DNA of 64,000 bases from Methylocapsa palsarum (GTDB lineage Bacteria > Pseudomonadota > Alphaproteobacteria > Rhizobiales > Beijerinckiaceae): positions 36,842 through 100,841 of the forward strand of contig NZ_FOSN01000014.1 in NCBI RefSeq assembly GCF_900114285.1, in the 5' to 3' direction. The notes beneath the pieces are model-generated. The model did not search any database. It saw only the letters and a list, made by a program, of their open reading frames with translations, and was not told the DNA's origin. The position numbers and the translations under genes are program-made. This document shows, piece after piece, positions 15,447 to 23,939 of the stretch; the first letter of the stretch is position 1, and each line of letters starts with the position of its first letter.

Positions 15447-16157
15447 TCAAAGACTGGCGCGGTTCCGTCCGAACCGGAACATGCTGTGCCAGCCGAATCG
15501 GGCGAGTTCCGCGACGTCGGTGAACCCTGCCGAGCGAGCCTGCTCCTCCAGTCTAGACCGCGTTTCCGGGTGGTCATAGTGAGTGAGGTGATCGCAGACA
15601 GCGTCACATTCCTGCGTGCTTAGCTCCGACCAATCGCGGCGAAGCCAATCGCAATAGCGTTGATAGTAGACCGGCAGGCTTTCATCTTCCTCTCTGACGA
15701 CGTCGGTCAGCAATAGAATTCCCCTGTCCGATAGCCTGTTTGCCGCGGCGGCAAAAAACTCCCTCTTTAAATCTGTCGTCAAGTGATGAACGGCGAAGCT
15801 CGACTGAATGACGTCGAACTGGCGATCTCCATCATTCAACGCCGCTAGCAGGTCGCGATGCTTCAGGAGGACCGGGCAGGAAAGGATTTTGAGATTTTGG
15901 GCGGCGAGTTCGAGGGCGGTTTCGGACAAATCCACGCCCTCGTAATAGCTGACCGCAGCCGCGGCCAGGACAGGCGCAAGTATTGCTGCGTCACCGCATC
16001 CAAGATCAAGCAAAGAAAAGGGATGGTCGCTAAATTCAGAAAGCAGAAGGGCCTCGATCTGCGATCTGAATTGCGCATGATACATGTAATTTGCATCAAC
16101 CACTTTACGGTAGGTGCGCCAAGAGTCGAAAAAATCGGAAGATTGTTGCTTGCTCAT
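15447..16157 (-). CDS. Class I SAM-dependent methyltransferase, substrate unknown
   Basis: A 236-aa methyltransferase with the SAM motif SLLDLGCGDAAILAPVL at about residues 48-64 and an acidic strand-2 end (EGVDLSETALELA). The middle QSSFAVHHLTTDLKREFF resembles small-molecule methyltransferases. It lies upstream of crtI on the same strand with a 160-bp gap, so co-transcription with crtI is possible but not shown. A role in carotenoid, quinone or bacteriochlorophyll modification is only a guess. GC and codon use are like its neighbours. Confidence 0.8.
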   Translation of the reverse strand: MSKQQSSDFFDSWRTYRKVVDANYMYHAQFRSQIEALLLSEFSDHPFSLLDLGCGDAAILAPVLAAAAVSYYEGVDLSETALELAAQNLKILSCPVLLKHRDLLAALNDGDRQFDVIQSSFAVHHLTTDLKREFFAAAANRLSDRGILLLTDVVREEDESLPVYYQRYCDWLRRDWSELSTQECDAVCDHLTHYDHPETRSRLEEQARSAGFTDVAELARFGWHSMFRFGRNRASL

Positions 16158-16887
16158 GAGACTCTTACTTGCGCCGAAAGGAAGCCGGCGAGGCCGGCGG
16201 CGGCAATCTCTGGTTATCCCTTAAGGATTTATAACCGTGAGGATTTCGATTCGAATTTGCCAAGGACAGCACAATCATGCCATTTTGAAATAATGCAATC
16301 TCTACCGACCAGAACCTGAGGTCGGATAAGCCGTTGAATAAGGAAGACGCGATCGGACACGGCCAAGGGGGCGGCGCGCATGAGGGGGTTGAAGTCCAGC
16401 TTCATTTCACCAGACAAGGCGCCGGCTCATCACGGGATCCGTTCCGATTCCAAAAGTCGCGACGCCGCCGAGACGCAGCCGCCCGTTCAGACGATTGATC
16501 GAACAGACCGGCTGAGAGTGATGATCGAATGCGAGATTATACCTCGCCTGATGATGGCTCATATCGAGCCGGACGCAAGCGAATTTTCTTCTTCGATCAA
16601 ACGGCGAAATGCAAAATCCCTGAGTGTGGCGATCGATCACAACCCCCGGTTGACCAGGAATTAAAGGGATCGACGGAAGAATTCGGGAGCATGCGTTCAC
16701 ATCCCCGTCTGGAGCATATTCCGATCGGATTGAATCCATCCAATCGAGAAGACAATACTCAAGCTTTTGACTCTGGAGCGATTTCTGATCGATCGCATGA
16801 AGTCATGCGATCGGAAAGCGCTCCAAGGCTCGACATGCCTGACTCGACATGACTGATATGAGTCGCTGCGATCAATTTTTGGCTAAA
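16158..16887. other. 730-bp intergenic region with REP-like palindromes
   Basis: No reading frame here has convincing coding character. GC is lower than in the flanking genes. The region contains a strong inverted repeat at 16775-16824 and a related weaker half-element near 16701-16740 (GGAGCATATTCCGATCGGAT followed by an ATCC/GGAT-type inversion). Promoters for the methyltransferase would lie in its left part. Confidence 0.6.
16775..16824. repeat. REP-like imperfect inverted repeat
   Basis: The left arm begins GGAGCGATTTCTGATC and the right arm, read on the other strand, begins GGAGCGCTTTCCGATC. The centre is CGATCGCATGA, AG, TCATGCGATCG, an 11-bp perfect inversion with a 2-bp loop. Such palindromes starting GGAGC and ending GCTCC are frequent intergenic repeats in Hyphomicrobiales, so this may be one copy of a dispersed family. 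There is no T-tract, so a simple terminator is less likely. Confidence 0.65.
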
Positions 16888-17178
16888 TCAATTGACGACG
16901 TCGAATTGTCCGAGTTCGCCGCTGTGCAGGTACGCCGCAAGCTTTTGAAGCGCGACGATGCCAAGGAGCAGGTAATCCGTTTCTCCGGCGCGCGCGGCTT
17001 CGAAGATGGACTCGGCCACGTAGCTTCTGAGAGACGCGACTTCAGCTTCGCTGAATGACGCCAATTCAGGCTGCAACAGTCCCCAGGCAAGTTCAAAGGC
17101 CGCTTTTTGGGGAATTGGCTCCCGGGTCTTGAATTGCTCCTGCGACGGCTGTTCGTTTTGAGCGACGCTTTGCGACAT
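16888..17178 (-). CDS. Hypothetical protein downstream of bacteriophytochrome operon
   Basis: A 96-aa, probably alpha-helical soluble protein with a Gln/Glu-rich N-terminus (about 25 residues) followed by amphipathic helices (LRSYVAESIFEAARAGETDY). The start is supported by GGAGA about 6 bp before the ATG. It lies about 200 bp downstream of the response regulator on the same strand. I do not recognise the family. Coding character is fair but the gene is short. Confidence 0.6.
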   Translation of the reverse strand: MSQSVAQNEQPSQEQFKTREPIPQKAAFELAWGLLQPELASFSEAEVASLRSYVAESIFEAARAGETDYLLLGIVALQKLAAYLHSGELGQFDVVN

Positions 17179-17384
17179 GGCGGTCTCCAGGCGCCGGCGA
17201 AGGCCGCCGAATACCAGGGCAATTGTCTTCTGAGTCAGCTATAGTATTGAAACAGCTTAAAGTTTGCCTTGAAAAAGAGCCTCTTCTCATGTCCGGAAGA
17301 ATCCGGATCGATAAGGGAAATACCTGACATAAAATGAATTGAAATCGTTCGGTTTTCGCGGCGCTCGGACCAGAGCAAATGAGA

Positions 17385-18053
17385 TCAATAATCGTCCAGC
17401 CATCCTTTGTTCAGAGCGTAGCGAAGGAGCTGCACCCGGCTTTCGAAGCCAAGCTTATCCATGCCGCGCGCCTTATAGGTTTCGACTGTCTTTACGCCCA
17501 GACGAAGTTCCGCGGCGACCGCCTTTTGACTGTGCCCCGCCGCGGTCAATCTGAGCACCTCAACCTCGCGTTCGCTGAGGTCAGCTTCGAGGAAGGGTCC
17601 GTCCGCCTTCAGCGGACCGCCGCCGACAACTTTCCCGGCGATCGCGGGGTCTAGGTAAACGCCTCCGGCGGCGACGGCTCGAATGGCCCGCACCAGCTCT
17701 TCGCTCGCCGAACGTTTCAGGACATAGCCCGCGATCCCCAACACCAGCAGCTGGCGCAGATATCCTTTGTCTTCGTGGACAGTCAGCGCGAGAATCTTGG
17801 TCTCGGGGCTATTGTCCCGAAGTTGCTCGGCGACTTTCGTGCCATTCAGGCCCGGCATCGAAATGTCCAAGATAACAATGTCCGGCTTCAGTTCGGTCGC
17901 CAGTTTCAGGGCGTTGCGCCCGTCGCAGGCGTCGCCGACGATCGTCATCCCCTCCGCCGCGCCGATGATCGCCTTGACCCCGGCGAGAACGATCGGATGA
18001 TCGTCCGCGAGGAATACGCGAAGGGGCTTTGGAAGAGCGCAAGACTCACTCAT
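17385..18053 (-). CDS. NarL/LuxR-type response regulator, partner of bacteriophytochrome kinase
   Basis: A 222-aa response regulator. The receiver domain (about 10-130) has the acidic pair ADDHP and the phosphoacceptor Asp63 in DIVILDISMPG, with Lys in the RSASEELVRAI region. The C-terminal LuxR helix-turn-helix (about 155-215) contains LSEREVEVLRLTAAGHSQKA. Its first codon overlaps the end of the kinase gene (ATGA), so the two are almost certainly cognate. Targets are unknown; photosynthesis or stress genes nearby are plausible. Confidence 0.9.
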   Translation of the reverse strand: MSESCALPKPLRVFLADDHPIVLAGVKAIIGAAEGMTIVGDACDGRNALKLATELKPDIVILDISMPGLNGTKVAEQLRDNSPETKILALTVHEDKGYLRQLLVLGIAGYVLKRSASEELVRAIRAVAAGGVYLDPAIAGKVVGGGPLKADGPFLEADLSEREVEVLRLTAAGHSQKAVAAELRLGVKTVETYKARGMDKLGFESRVQLLRYALNKGWLDDY

Positions 18054-20362
18054 CGTAGCGGAACGTGGATGATGAGCGTGGTGCCGAAGCCCGGGGCGGC
18101 CTCAATTTCCAGCTTGCCGCCGACAAGCGCAAGGCGCTCACGCATCCCAAGCAGTCCGAGGCGGGACGAAGGAGCCAGTTTTTCGTCGACCTCATCGGAT
18201 CGGAATCCTTTTCCATCGTCTTCTACGATCAATATGACCTCGTCGAGAGTCGCCTCCAGGATCACGCCGACCTTCTTCGCCCCGGCATGTCTGGCGACAT
18301 TTGTAATAGCTTCCTGAAGAATCCTGTACAATGTCGTTTCGATGATGGGAGGCAATCGCCGGTCGCTCAAGGCCAAATGCAGATCGAATTGCAAATTTGA
18401 GCTCTGGGCGCACTCGTCGATAAATTGCTGGACAGCCGTTTGGAGGCCAAGGTCGTCGAGCGAGGTCGGGCGAATTTCCCAAGCGAGACGATTTACTTCT
18501 TGTCCCACGTCGGCGGTCAAACTTTTCAATTGGTCGACCCGGCGCTTCAGATCCGAAGGCGCGTCGTTGCGCCCCAGGCCGTCGAGATTCCACTGCATGA
18601 TGGTCAGATATTGCCCAAGGCTGTCGTGTAATTCGCGTGCGATTCTCTGACGTTCAGCTTCCTGGTTGATGACGGTGCTGCGCAGAACCTGAGACAGTTC
18701 CGCTTCCAGAACCGCGCGGCGGTCCGATTCAATCTCGAGCTGACGCCCGGTCACCTCCCATTGCCGGATTCGCTCGTCCAGGGCTGCGAGAAGCGCTTCC
18801 TGGCGCAATTTTGCCGCCTCCCGCTCACGGGCGAGCTGATCGACCCGGCGAAGTACGATTTCGAGCAGAGAGACACGCAAGGTTTGGGCGATCTGGATCG
18901 CGACTTTTTCCCATGGCTTGGAGCGCAGCCGCACCTCCTGCCTCCAGGCCTCGAAGCTTTTTCGTGGTGAGAGGCGTACGCCGTCCGGTTCGCATTCCAC
19001 CGACTTGTCCGGATTTCCCGCCCAGGTCACGGTGTCTATAATCTCGCGGCGAAACCAGATGACATAATCTCGCGGTGATTTTGAAACCGAAAGAGCGATT
19101 ATCCCGCTTGCGACGTCGGCGAAATCGACGGCCGGCCGATAGATGAGAGGGAGCGCGTCTGTATGAAAAACGCCTTCGGCGGCCGTTTCATTCAGCCAAT
19201 CGACGAGTCCTCCCGCTTGCGTCGCATTGGGGGTGCGGCCGAGGCTCGTAAAATTGCCGTCAAGCCAGAGCCCAAGACCGTCTGCGTCGATGATCTCCAG
19301 GAGATTCGGCCGCAACCGAGCCAGGCTGTCGGCGAGTTCCTCCTCGCCGGAAAGCTGGGTCAACAAATCGTCCTGAATGGCTTTCGAACGGGTTCGATCC
19401 TGAAGTTCGTCCGCCGTGATTTTGGTTTCAAGCAGAAAGGACGCCATCTGACTGAACAATTCGAGGGCGACTCTCAGGCGATGGGGCACATAGCGCGGCC
19501 TTCTTGAATGACAGGCGATCAGGCCCCATAGTTTGCCATCCAGAATGATCGAGAGCGACATCGTCGCGGCGACGCTCATATTGGCCAGATATTCGAGGTG
19601 GATCGGGGACACGCTCCGCAGCATGCTCTGGCTGAGATCGAGCGGGCGCTCAAGGCGCGCGATGGGCGGCGACAGCGGAGCAGGCTGGTAGGTGGTGTCC
19701 GCGATCAGGCGAATCCAATTGCGCATGTAGAGTTCGCGCGCCTGTTTCGGGATGTCGGACGCCGGATAATGCAGACCAAGAAAAGGCGAGAGGTCGGAAT
19801 CTTTCGCTTCGGCGTCGACAGCGCCGCTGCCGTCAGGCAAAAATCGATAGACCATCACCCGGTCAAATTTTGAGGCGGCGCGAACCTCCTCCGCCACCAA
19901 CTTGCAGAATTTTTCTACAGACGCCGCCTGCTGAATGTTGCGCACCATCGTTTGAACAAGCGCGAGGGGATCATCGAGGCAATCTTCCCAGATCGGCTCC
20001 AGTTCAAGAATCAGCAGCCCGTCGCTGAGATGTATGGTCGCGTCGACGTCGCCGTTGCCGCCCTTCGCCTTCATATGGAAAGCGTGAAGCGGACGGAGCA
20101 TGGAGCTTTCCGTCGCGACGAGTTCGCGAAGGCGGTCAGCATGAGTCTGGGGCAACCAATCCGCCGCCGCCCGGCCGATCAACTCGCCCGGCGCCAGCCC
20201 GAGCAATTGATCCGTTGCGCCGCCGGCCTGGACCACGTCGAGTTTTTCGGGATCGAGCGCCAGCAGGGCGCCATGCGGCTGGATTGACCCAGGAATGTGG
20301 ATCGGCTCACGGTCGCAATTGGTCAGATCTGCGGCGCCGAACGCAGGAACCTCGCCGCTCAT
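18050..20362 (-). CDS. Bacteriophytochrome sensor histidine kinase (PAS-GAF-PHY-HisKA_3)
   Basis: A 770-aa red/far-red photoreceptor kinase. Cys16 in TNCDREPIHIPGSIQPHG is the expected biliverdin attachment site. The GAF domain has the PASDIP motif at 200-205, and the PHY domain has the tongue motif PRKSF near 466-470. A coiled linker (about 500-570) leads to a HisKA_3 dimerisation domain with the phosphoacceptor His579 in ARELHDSLGQ, then an HATPase domain with VEDDGKGF. All key residues are present, so it should be photoactive and autophosphorylate. It lies between bphO upstream and the response regulator downstream. Confidence 0.93.
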   Translation of the reverse strand: MSGEVPAFGAADLTNCDREPIHIPGSIQPHGALLALDPEKLDVVQAGGATDQLLGLAPGELIGRAAADWLPQTHADRLRELVATESSMLRPLHAFHMKAKGGNGDVDATIHLSDGLLILELEPIWEDCLDDPLALVQTMVRNIQQAASVEKFCKLVAEEVRAASKFDRVMVYRFLPDGSGAVDAEAKDSDLSPFLGLHYPASDIPKQARELYMRNWIRLIADTTYQPAPLSPPIARLERPLDLSQSMLRSVSPIHLEYLANMSVAATMSLSIILDGKLWGLIACHSRRPRYVPHRLRVALELFSQMASFLLETKITADELQDRTRSKAIQDDLLTQLSGEEELADSLARLRPNLLEIIDADGLGLWLDGNFTSLGRTPNATQAGGLVDWLNETAAEGVFHTDALPLIYRPAVDFADVASGIIALSVSKSPRDYVIWFRREIIDTVTWAGNPDKSVECEPDGVRLSPRKSFEAWRQEVRLRSKPWEKVAIQIAQTLRVSLLEIVLRRVDQLAREREAAKLRQEALLAALDERIRQWEVTGRQLEIESDRRAVLEAELSQVLRSTVINQEAERQRIARELHDSLGQYLTIMQWNLDGLGRNDAPSDLKRRVDQLKSLTADVGQEVNRLAWEIRPTSLDDLGLQTAVQQFIDECAQSSNLQFDLHLALSDRRLPPIIETTLYRILQEAITNVARHAGAKKVGVILEATLDEVILIVEDDGKGFRSDEVDEKLAPSSRLGLLGMRERLALVGGKLEIEAAPGFGTTLIIHVPLR

Positions 20363-20481
20363 TCCCGCTCCTCTGCTGGGCTCCCGGACGAAGGGGCGCG
20401 CCGATGGTCATCATACCATTGAGAATACATGCTGTCTTGCCGCTCAGAACGCCGCCTCGCGGGCGCTGCGCGCCACGAGGT

Positions 20482-21138
20482 TCAAGGCGTCGCGAAACAT
20501 CTGAATGCGGCGCAAGCCGCGGCGCAGGCGTCGGCTATCGCGCTCTCGTCATTGTCAATCTGGGAGAGCGCGGCTTTAAAGCTTCCCCAGAAATTTTCGT
20601 CCCGGCCGTGCCGCAGGAAGCGCGTGGCGATGCGGACCTCAGGATCTTTCGCCGATTCCATCGTCTTGAGAATGAGCCCCGCTCCGAGGCGGCTGCCTTC
20701 AAGAACATAGGCCCAGCCGAGAATCGCGCCCGCTCCGGCGTCGATCCGCTGGCCGCCGGCCGCGAGATAGGGCGCAACTGGCGCGCTCAAGCCCGCGAAC
20801 GCATCCAGATCCTCCATGTCCCGGGCGAGGGCGAAACGCCGCCGCCGCTGGTCCCAATCCGGCAAAAGCCGTTGCACGCCCGCAGTCTCCAGCGCCGATT
20901 CGATCGCGGCGCAAGGCCAGTTCATCCGCAGATACCGGACGTAGCATGCCCGCTCCAGAAGAGCAGAAGGGCTCAGGTTCGAATCCAAAGCTTTGTGCAG
21001 GAGTCGCGTCTCGCTCCGAAGACGGGCATGGGCCAAGCCCCGCGCTGAAGGATGACCCGGCGTATCGCCTGCGTGTGCGGCCGACGAAAAATTCGGCCCG
21101 ATGTCACGATGTCCCGAAAGATCTTCCTTTGGCGGCAT
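20482..21138 (-). CDS. bphO: Biliverdin-producing heme oxygenase
   Basis: A bacterial heme oxygenase of 218 aa from the ATG at 21138. The proximal-histidine region reads LRSETRLLHKALDSNLS (His about residue 48), and the distal helix region reads GWAYVLEGSRLGAGLIL. It opens heme to biliverdin, the chromophore of the bacteriophytochrome encoded 120 bp downstream on the same strand. The frame is open upstream into the DUF2177 gene end, so the start could be slightly different. Sequence conservation in the first 30 residues is low. Confidence 0.85.
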   Translation of the reverse strand: MPPKEDLSGHRDIGPNFSSAAHAGDTPGHPSARGLAHARLRSETRLLHKALDSNLSPSALLERACYVRYLRMNWPCAAIESALETAGVQRLLPDWDQRRRRFALARDMEDLDAFAGLSAPVAPYLAAGGQRIDAGAGAILGWAYVLEGSRLGAGLILKTMESAKDPEVRIATRFLRHGRDENFWGSFKAALSQIDNDESAIADACAAACAAFRCFATP

Positions 21139-21232
21139 AAGCGTTCGCTGTAATTCGACGTTGCGATCTCCAGCGAATATGCCCTGCTTCCTCCCGGCGC
21201 GCCAGAGCGGTCGAAAAAGCCTCAGCGATCGC

Positions 21233-21631
21233 CTAAAACCTGCTGGCGACGAGGAAGCCCGCCGTCGCGGCGACAGCCGTCGCGCAGACTCCCCAGGCAA
21301 GGTCTATGACGCTGATCAGCGCCGGCCAATTGGTCAGCGTCGCGAGATTCGTGAAATCATACGTGCCGTAGGCGACCAGCCCGAGCAATGCTCCAAGTCC
21401 GAGCGCTGTCGCCCATGAACCGCTCGAAAGGGCGGGGATGAGGACCAACACAACCACTCCGGCGACATAGACAAGATAAAAGACGGCCGCCACAGCGAGC
21501 TTCGGTTCAGGGGCAAGAAGTTCGCCGAGCATGGGACGGTAGAGGCGGGGAGCCGCGATCGAGAGCCAGATGAAATCGAGGACGAAAAACGCCGCGGCCG
21601 TGGCGATGTAGCCGATCAGAATTCTTGCCAT
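21233..21631 (-). CDS. DUF2177 family membrane protein
   Basis: A 132-aa protein with four predicted membrane helices, matching DUF2177: LDFIWLSIAAPRLYRPMLGEL near the N-terminus and GLVAYGTYDFTNLATLTNWP near residues 84-103. The function is unknown. It is the first gene of the minus-strand set leading to bphO (95-bp gap). It diverges from the FAD oxidoreductase/DUF1365/CfaS genes and has a sigma-E-like promoter upstream. Confidence 0.82.
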   Translation of the reverse strand: MARILIGYIATAAAFFVLDFIWLSIAAPRLYRPMLGELLAPEPKLAVAAVFYLVYVAGVVVLVLIPALSSGSWATALGLGALLGLVAYGTYDFTNLATLTNWPALISVIDLAWGVCATAVAATAGFLVASRF

Positions 21632-21673
21632 GCCGCTCTCTTGCTACGCTAGGAAGAACTTCGTTAAGCATGG

Positions 21674-21703
21674 AATCTACGCTTCGCATCGCCGTTTGGA
21701 TCA
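21674..21703 (-). promoter_or_regulatory. Candidate ECF sigma-E (ChrR-type) promoter for DUF2177 gene
   Basis: Read on the minus strand: TGATCC, 18 bp, TAGATT, ending about 43 bp before the ATG at 21631. The -35 element equals the TGATCC I recall for R. sphaeroides sigma-E promoters, and the spacer equals that of the divergent element at 21731-21760. The -10 is less well conserved (family -10 elements are TAAGT/TAAGA-like). Confidence 0.5.
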
Positions 21704-21730
21704 TGAGCGCCGATTTTTTTTGACGCGCCG

Positions 21731-21760
21731 TCATCCGATGGCTGATCGCCGCCGTAGATA
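21731..21760 (+). promoter_or_regulatory. Candidate ECF sigma-E (ChrR-type) promoter for FAD-oxidoreductase operon
   Basis: TCATCC, 18 bp, TAGATA, with the -10 ending 34 bp before the ATG at 21795. It mirrors the opposite-strand element (TGATCC-N18-TAGATT) in both hexamers and spacer length. The two together suggest a shared alternative sigma factor; the sigma gene is not in the window. Confidence 0.45.
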
Positions 21761-21794
21761 TGGCTTGAGCGATCAGAACCGGGTGAATTGAAAT

Positions 21795-23144
21795 ATGGCG
21801 TCTCCCTCCGCGTCGCCGAACGATGAAGTCGCTGTGATTGGAAGTGGAATCGCGGGGCTTTCGGCGGCCTGGCTCTTGAGCCGCAGCCGCCGGGTCGCGC
21901 TGTTCGAAAAAGAGCAGCGGCCCGGCGGCCACTCCAATACAATCGAGATTGTGGGGCGGGGCGGTTTACTTCCGGTCGACACCGGATTTATGGTTTTCAA
22001 CGAAGTGAATTACCCGAACCTCACGGCCCTTTTTCGTCATCTGGGCGTGACGACGAAAGCATCCGACATGTCTTTCGCGGCCTCTCTCGATGGCGGAAGC
22101 TTCGAATATTCGTCGCTCGATTTCGACGGCGTGCCCCGAATCTCCGGCAATATGATCCGGCCTCGATTTTGGTCGATGATAAGCGGAATATTGAGGTTCT
22201 ATCGCGAAGCGCCGCTGCTGCTGGATAGTTCCGCAATCGACGGCGTGAGTCTTGGCGATTACCTCGACCGGGCCGGCTATTCTCGGGCCCTCATCCAGGA
22301 CCATATCCTTCCCATGAGCGCGGCGATCTGGTCGGCCTCAGCGACGGACATCGCGAATTATCCGCTCAACACGTTCCTTCGCTTTTTTGTCAGCCATAGG
22401 CTCATGTCGATCCGTGATCGCCTGCAATGGCTCACAGTCGAAGGAGGCAGCCGGGATTATGTGCGCCGCATGACGGGAGCGATGGGCGCATCGATGCGTC
22501 TTGGACTCGCTGTGAAGCGAATATACAGAAAAGACGGTTGCGTCATCGTCCAGGACGTCTCGGGTGGCGAGCGGCGGTTTTCGCATGTTGTGATCGCGAC
22601 GCATGCCGATCAGGCGCTTGGATTGCTTGGCGACGCGGATCCCGACGAGCGGCGCCTCCTCGGCGCATTCAAATATGCGACAAACAGAACTCTCCTGCAT
22701 TCGGATCCATCCTTGATGCCGCGCCGACGGCGGGTCTGGTCAAGCTGGAATTTTCTGCAACCGAAAGGCCCAGACGACAGGCCTGCGCCTTGCGTCACCT
22801 ATTGGATGAACAAGCTGCAAAGTCTTGATCCATCTGTTCCATTGTTTGTGACTCTCAATCCTGCGCACGAGCCGGATCCGAAGAAAATCGTCAGAGAACT
22901 CACTTACGAACACCCTCAATTCGACCAGGCAGCACTCCGAGCGCAATCGGATCTGTGGACGTTGCAGGGTCGACGCAACACCTGGTTTTGCGGCAGCTAT
23001 TTCGGTTATGGATTTCACGAGGACGCGCTCCAGGCAGGACTTGCGGCGGCGGAAGAGATTGGGGAGGCGAGGCGCCCCTGGACGGTCCCGAATGAAAGCG
23101 GCCGGATCGCGATCCGGTCGCGCGCTCTGGCGCCCGCCGCATGA
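21795..23144 (+). CDS. FAD-dependent amine-oxidase-like oxidoreductase
   Basis: A 449-aa flavoprotein with an N-terminal Rossmann motif VIGSGIAGLSAAWLLSRSR (about residues 14-32) and a C-terminal FAD-contact stretch NTWFCGSYFGYGFHEDALQ. It belongs to the NAD(P)-binding/amine oxidase-like family often found directly before DUF1365 and CfaS-like genes. In R. sphaeroides, as I recall it, related genes are in the RpoE-ChrR singlet-oxygen regulon. The substrate is unknown, probably a lipid. It overlaps the next gene by 4 bp. Confidence 0.88.
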   Translation: MASPSASPNDEVAVIGSGIAGLSAAWLLSRSRRVALFEKEQRPGGHSNTIEIVGRGGLLPVDTGFMVFNEVNYPNLTALFRHLGVTTKASDMSFAASLDGGSFEYSSLDFDGVPRISGNMIRPRFWSMISGILRFYREAPLLLDSSAIDGVSLGDYLDRAGYSRALIQDHILPMSAAIWSASATDIANYPLNTFLRFFVSHRLMSIRDRLQWLTVEGGSRDYVRRMTGAMGASMRLGLAVKRIYRKDGCVIVQDVSGGERRFSHVVIATHADQALGLLGDADPDERRLLGAFKYATNRTLLHSDPSLMPRRRRVWSSWNFLQPKGPDDRPAPCVTYWMNKLQSLDPSVPLFVTLNPAHEPDPKKIVRELTYEHPQFDQAALRAQSDLWTLQGRRNTWFCGSYFGYGFHEDALQAGLAAAEEIGEARRPWTVPNESGRIAIRSRALAPAA

Positions 23145-23932
23145 GCCTGCAGTCCGCACTTTACGCCGGGCATGTTGTCCACCGAAGGTTTCGACCGCGG
23201 AGTCACGGCTTGCGCTATAGCGTGTTTTCTTTATTGCTCGACCTCGACGAGCTGCCCGACCTCGATCGCAAGCTTCGACTCTTCGCCTACAACGGCTGGG
23301 GACTGTTCAGCTTTCGCGACTCGGACCATGGCGAGGGTATTGGATCTCTTCGGCATTGGGTTGAGCGCTGCCTCGCAAAAGCCGATATAAACCTCGACGG
23401 CGGCGCCATCCGCGTGCTCTGTTATCCGCGTATTCTCGGATATGCGTTCAATCCGCTGACGGTCATTTTTTGTCACTCCCGGGACAGCGCCCTCAAGGCG
23501 ATCTTGTATGAGGTGAGCAATACGCATGGCGAGCGACATACTTACGTGATGCCGGTCGGAGCAGGAGACGCGCCGATCGTCCGCCAATCCTGCCGCAAGG
23601 AATTCTTTGTCTCGCCATTCATCCCGATGAACTGCGTTTACGATTTCAAGGTTCTGCCGCCTTGCGAACGCGCTTCGATTCTGATCGAGGAACAGGATGA
23701 GGGAGGACCTCTGCTCGTCGCGGCATTCTCTGGCGTTCGCCGCCCGCTTACCGACGCGGCCTTGCTCCGCGCGTTTTTCACCTACCCTCTGATGACGATC
23801 AAAGTCGTCGCCGCTATCCATTTCGAAGCGTTGCGTCTGCTCTTCAAGAAAACCCCTGCGTATTCTCATACGCGCGCGAAGCAACGGTTCGCCGTCAGCG
23901 TCGGCTCGCCTTCAACTTCCAACAAGGCGTAG
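23141..23932 (+). CDS. DUF1365 domain-containing protein
   Basis: A 263-aa DUF1365 protein. Typical stretches are YAGHVVHRRFRPRSHGLRY at the N-terminus, CYPRILGYAFNPLTVIFCH in the middle and KEFFVSPFIPMNCVYDF. The biochemical role is unknown, but the family is almost always linked to FAD oxidoreductases and cyclopropane-fatty-acid synthase homologues, so a membrane-lipid modification role is likely by association. It overlaps the oxidoreductase gene by 4 bp and is followed by cfa after 7 bp. Confidence 0.87.
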   Translation: MSLQSALYAGHVVHRRFRPRSHGLRYSVFSLLLDLDELPDLDRKLRLFAYNGWGLFSFRDSDHGEGIGSLRHWVERCLAKADINLDGGAIRVLCYPRILGYAFNPLTVIFCHSRDSALKAILYEVSNTHGERHTYVMPVGAGDAPIVRQSCRKEFFVSPFIPMNCVYDFKVLPPCERASILIEEQDEGGPLLVAAFSGVRRPLTDAALLRAFFTYPLMTIKVVAAIHFEALRLLFKKTPAYSHTRAKQRFAVSVGSPSTSNKA

Positions 23933-23939
23933 ACTCATA

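Noticed and set aside
20976..20986. tRNA-like GGTTCGAATCC on the plus strand
   Set aside because: It resembles a T-arm, but no acceptor, D or anticodon arms can be built around it and it lies inside bphO coding sequence.
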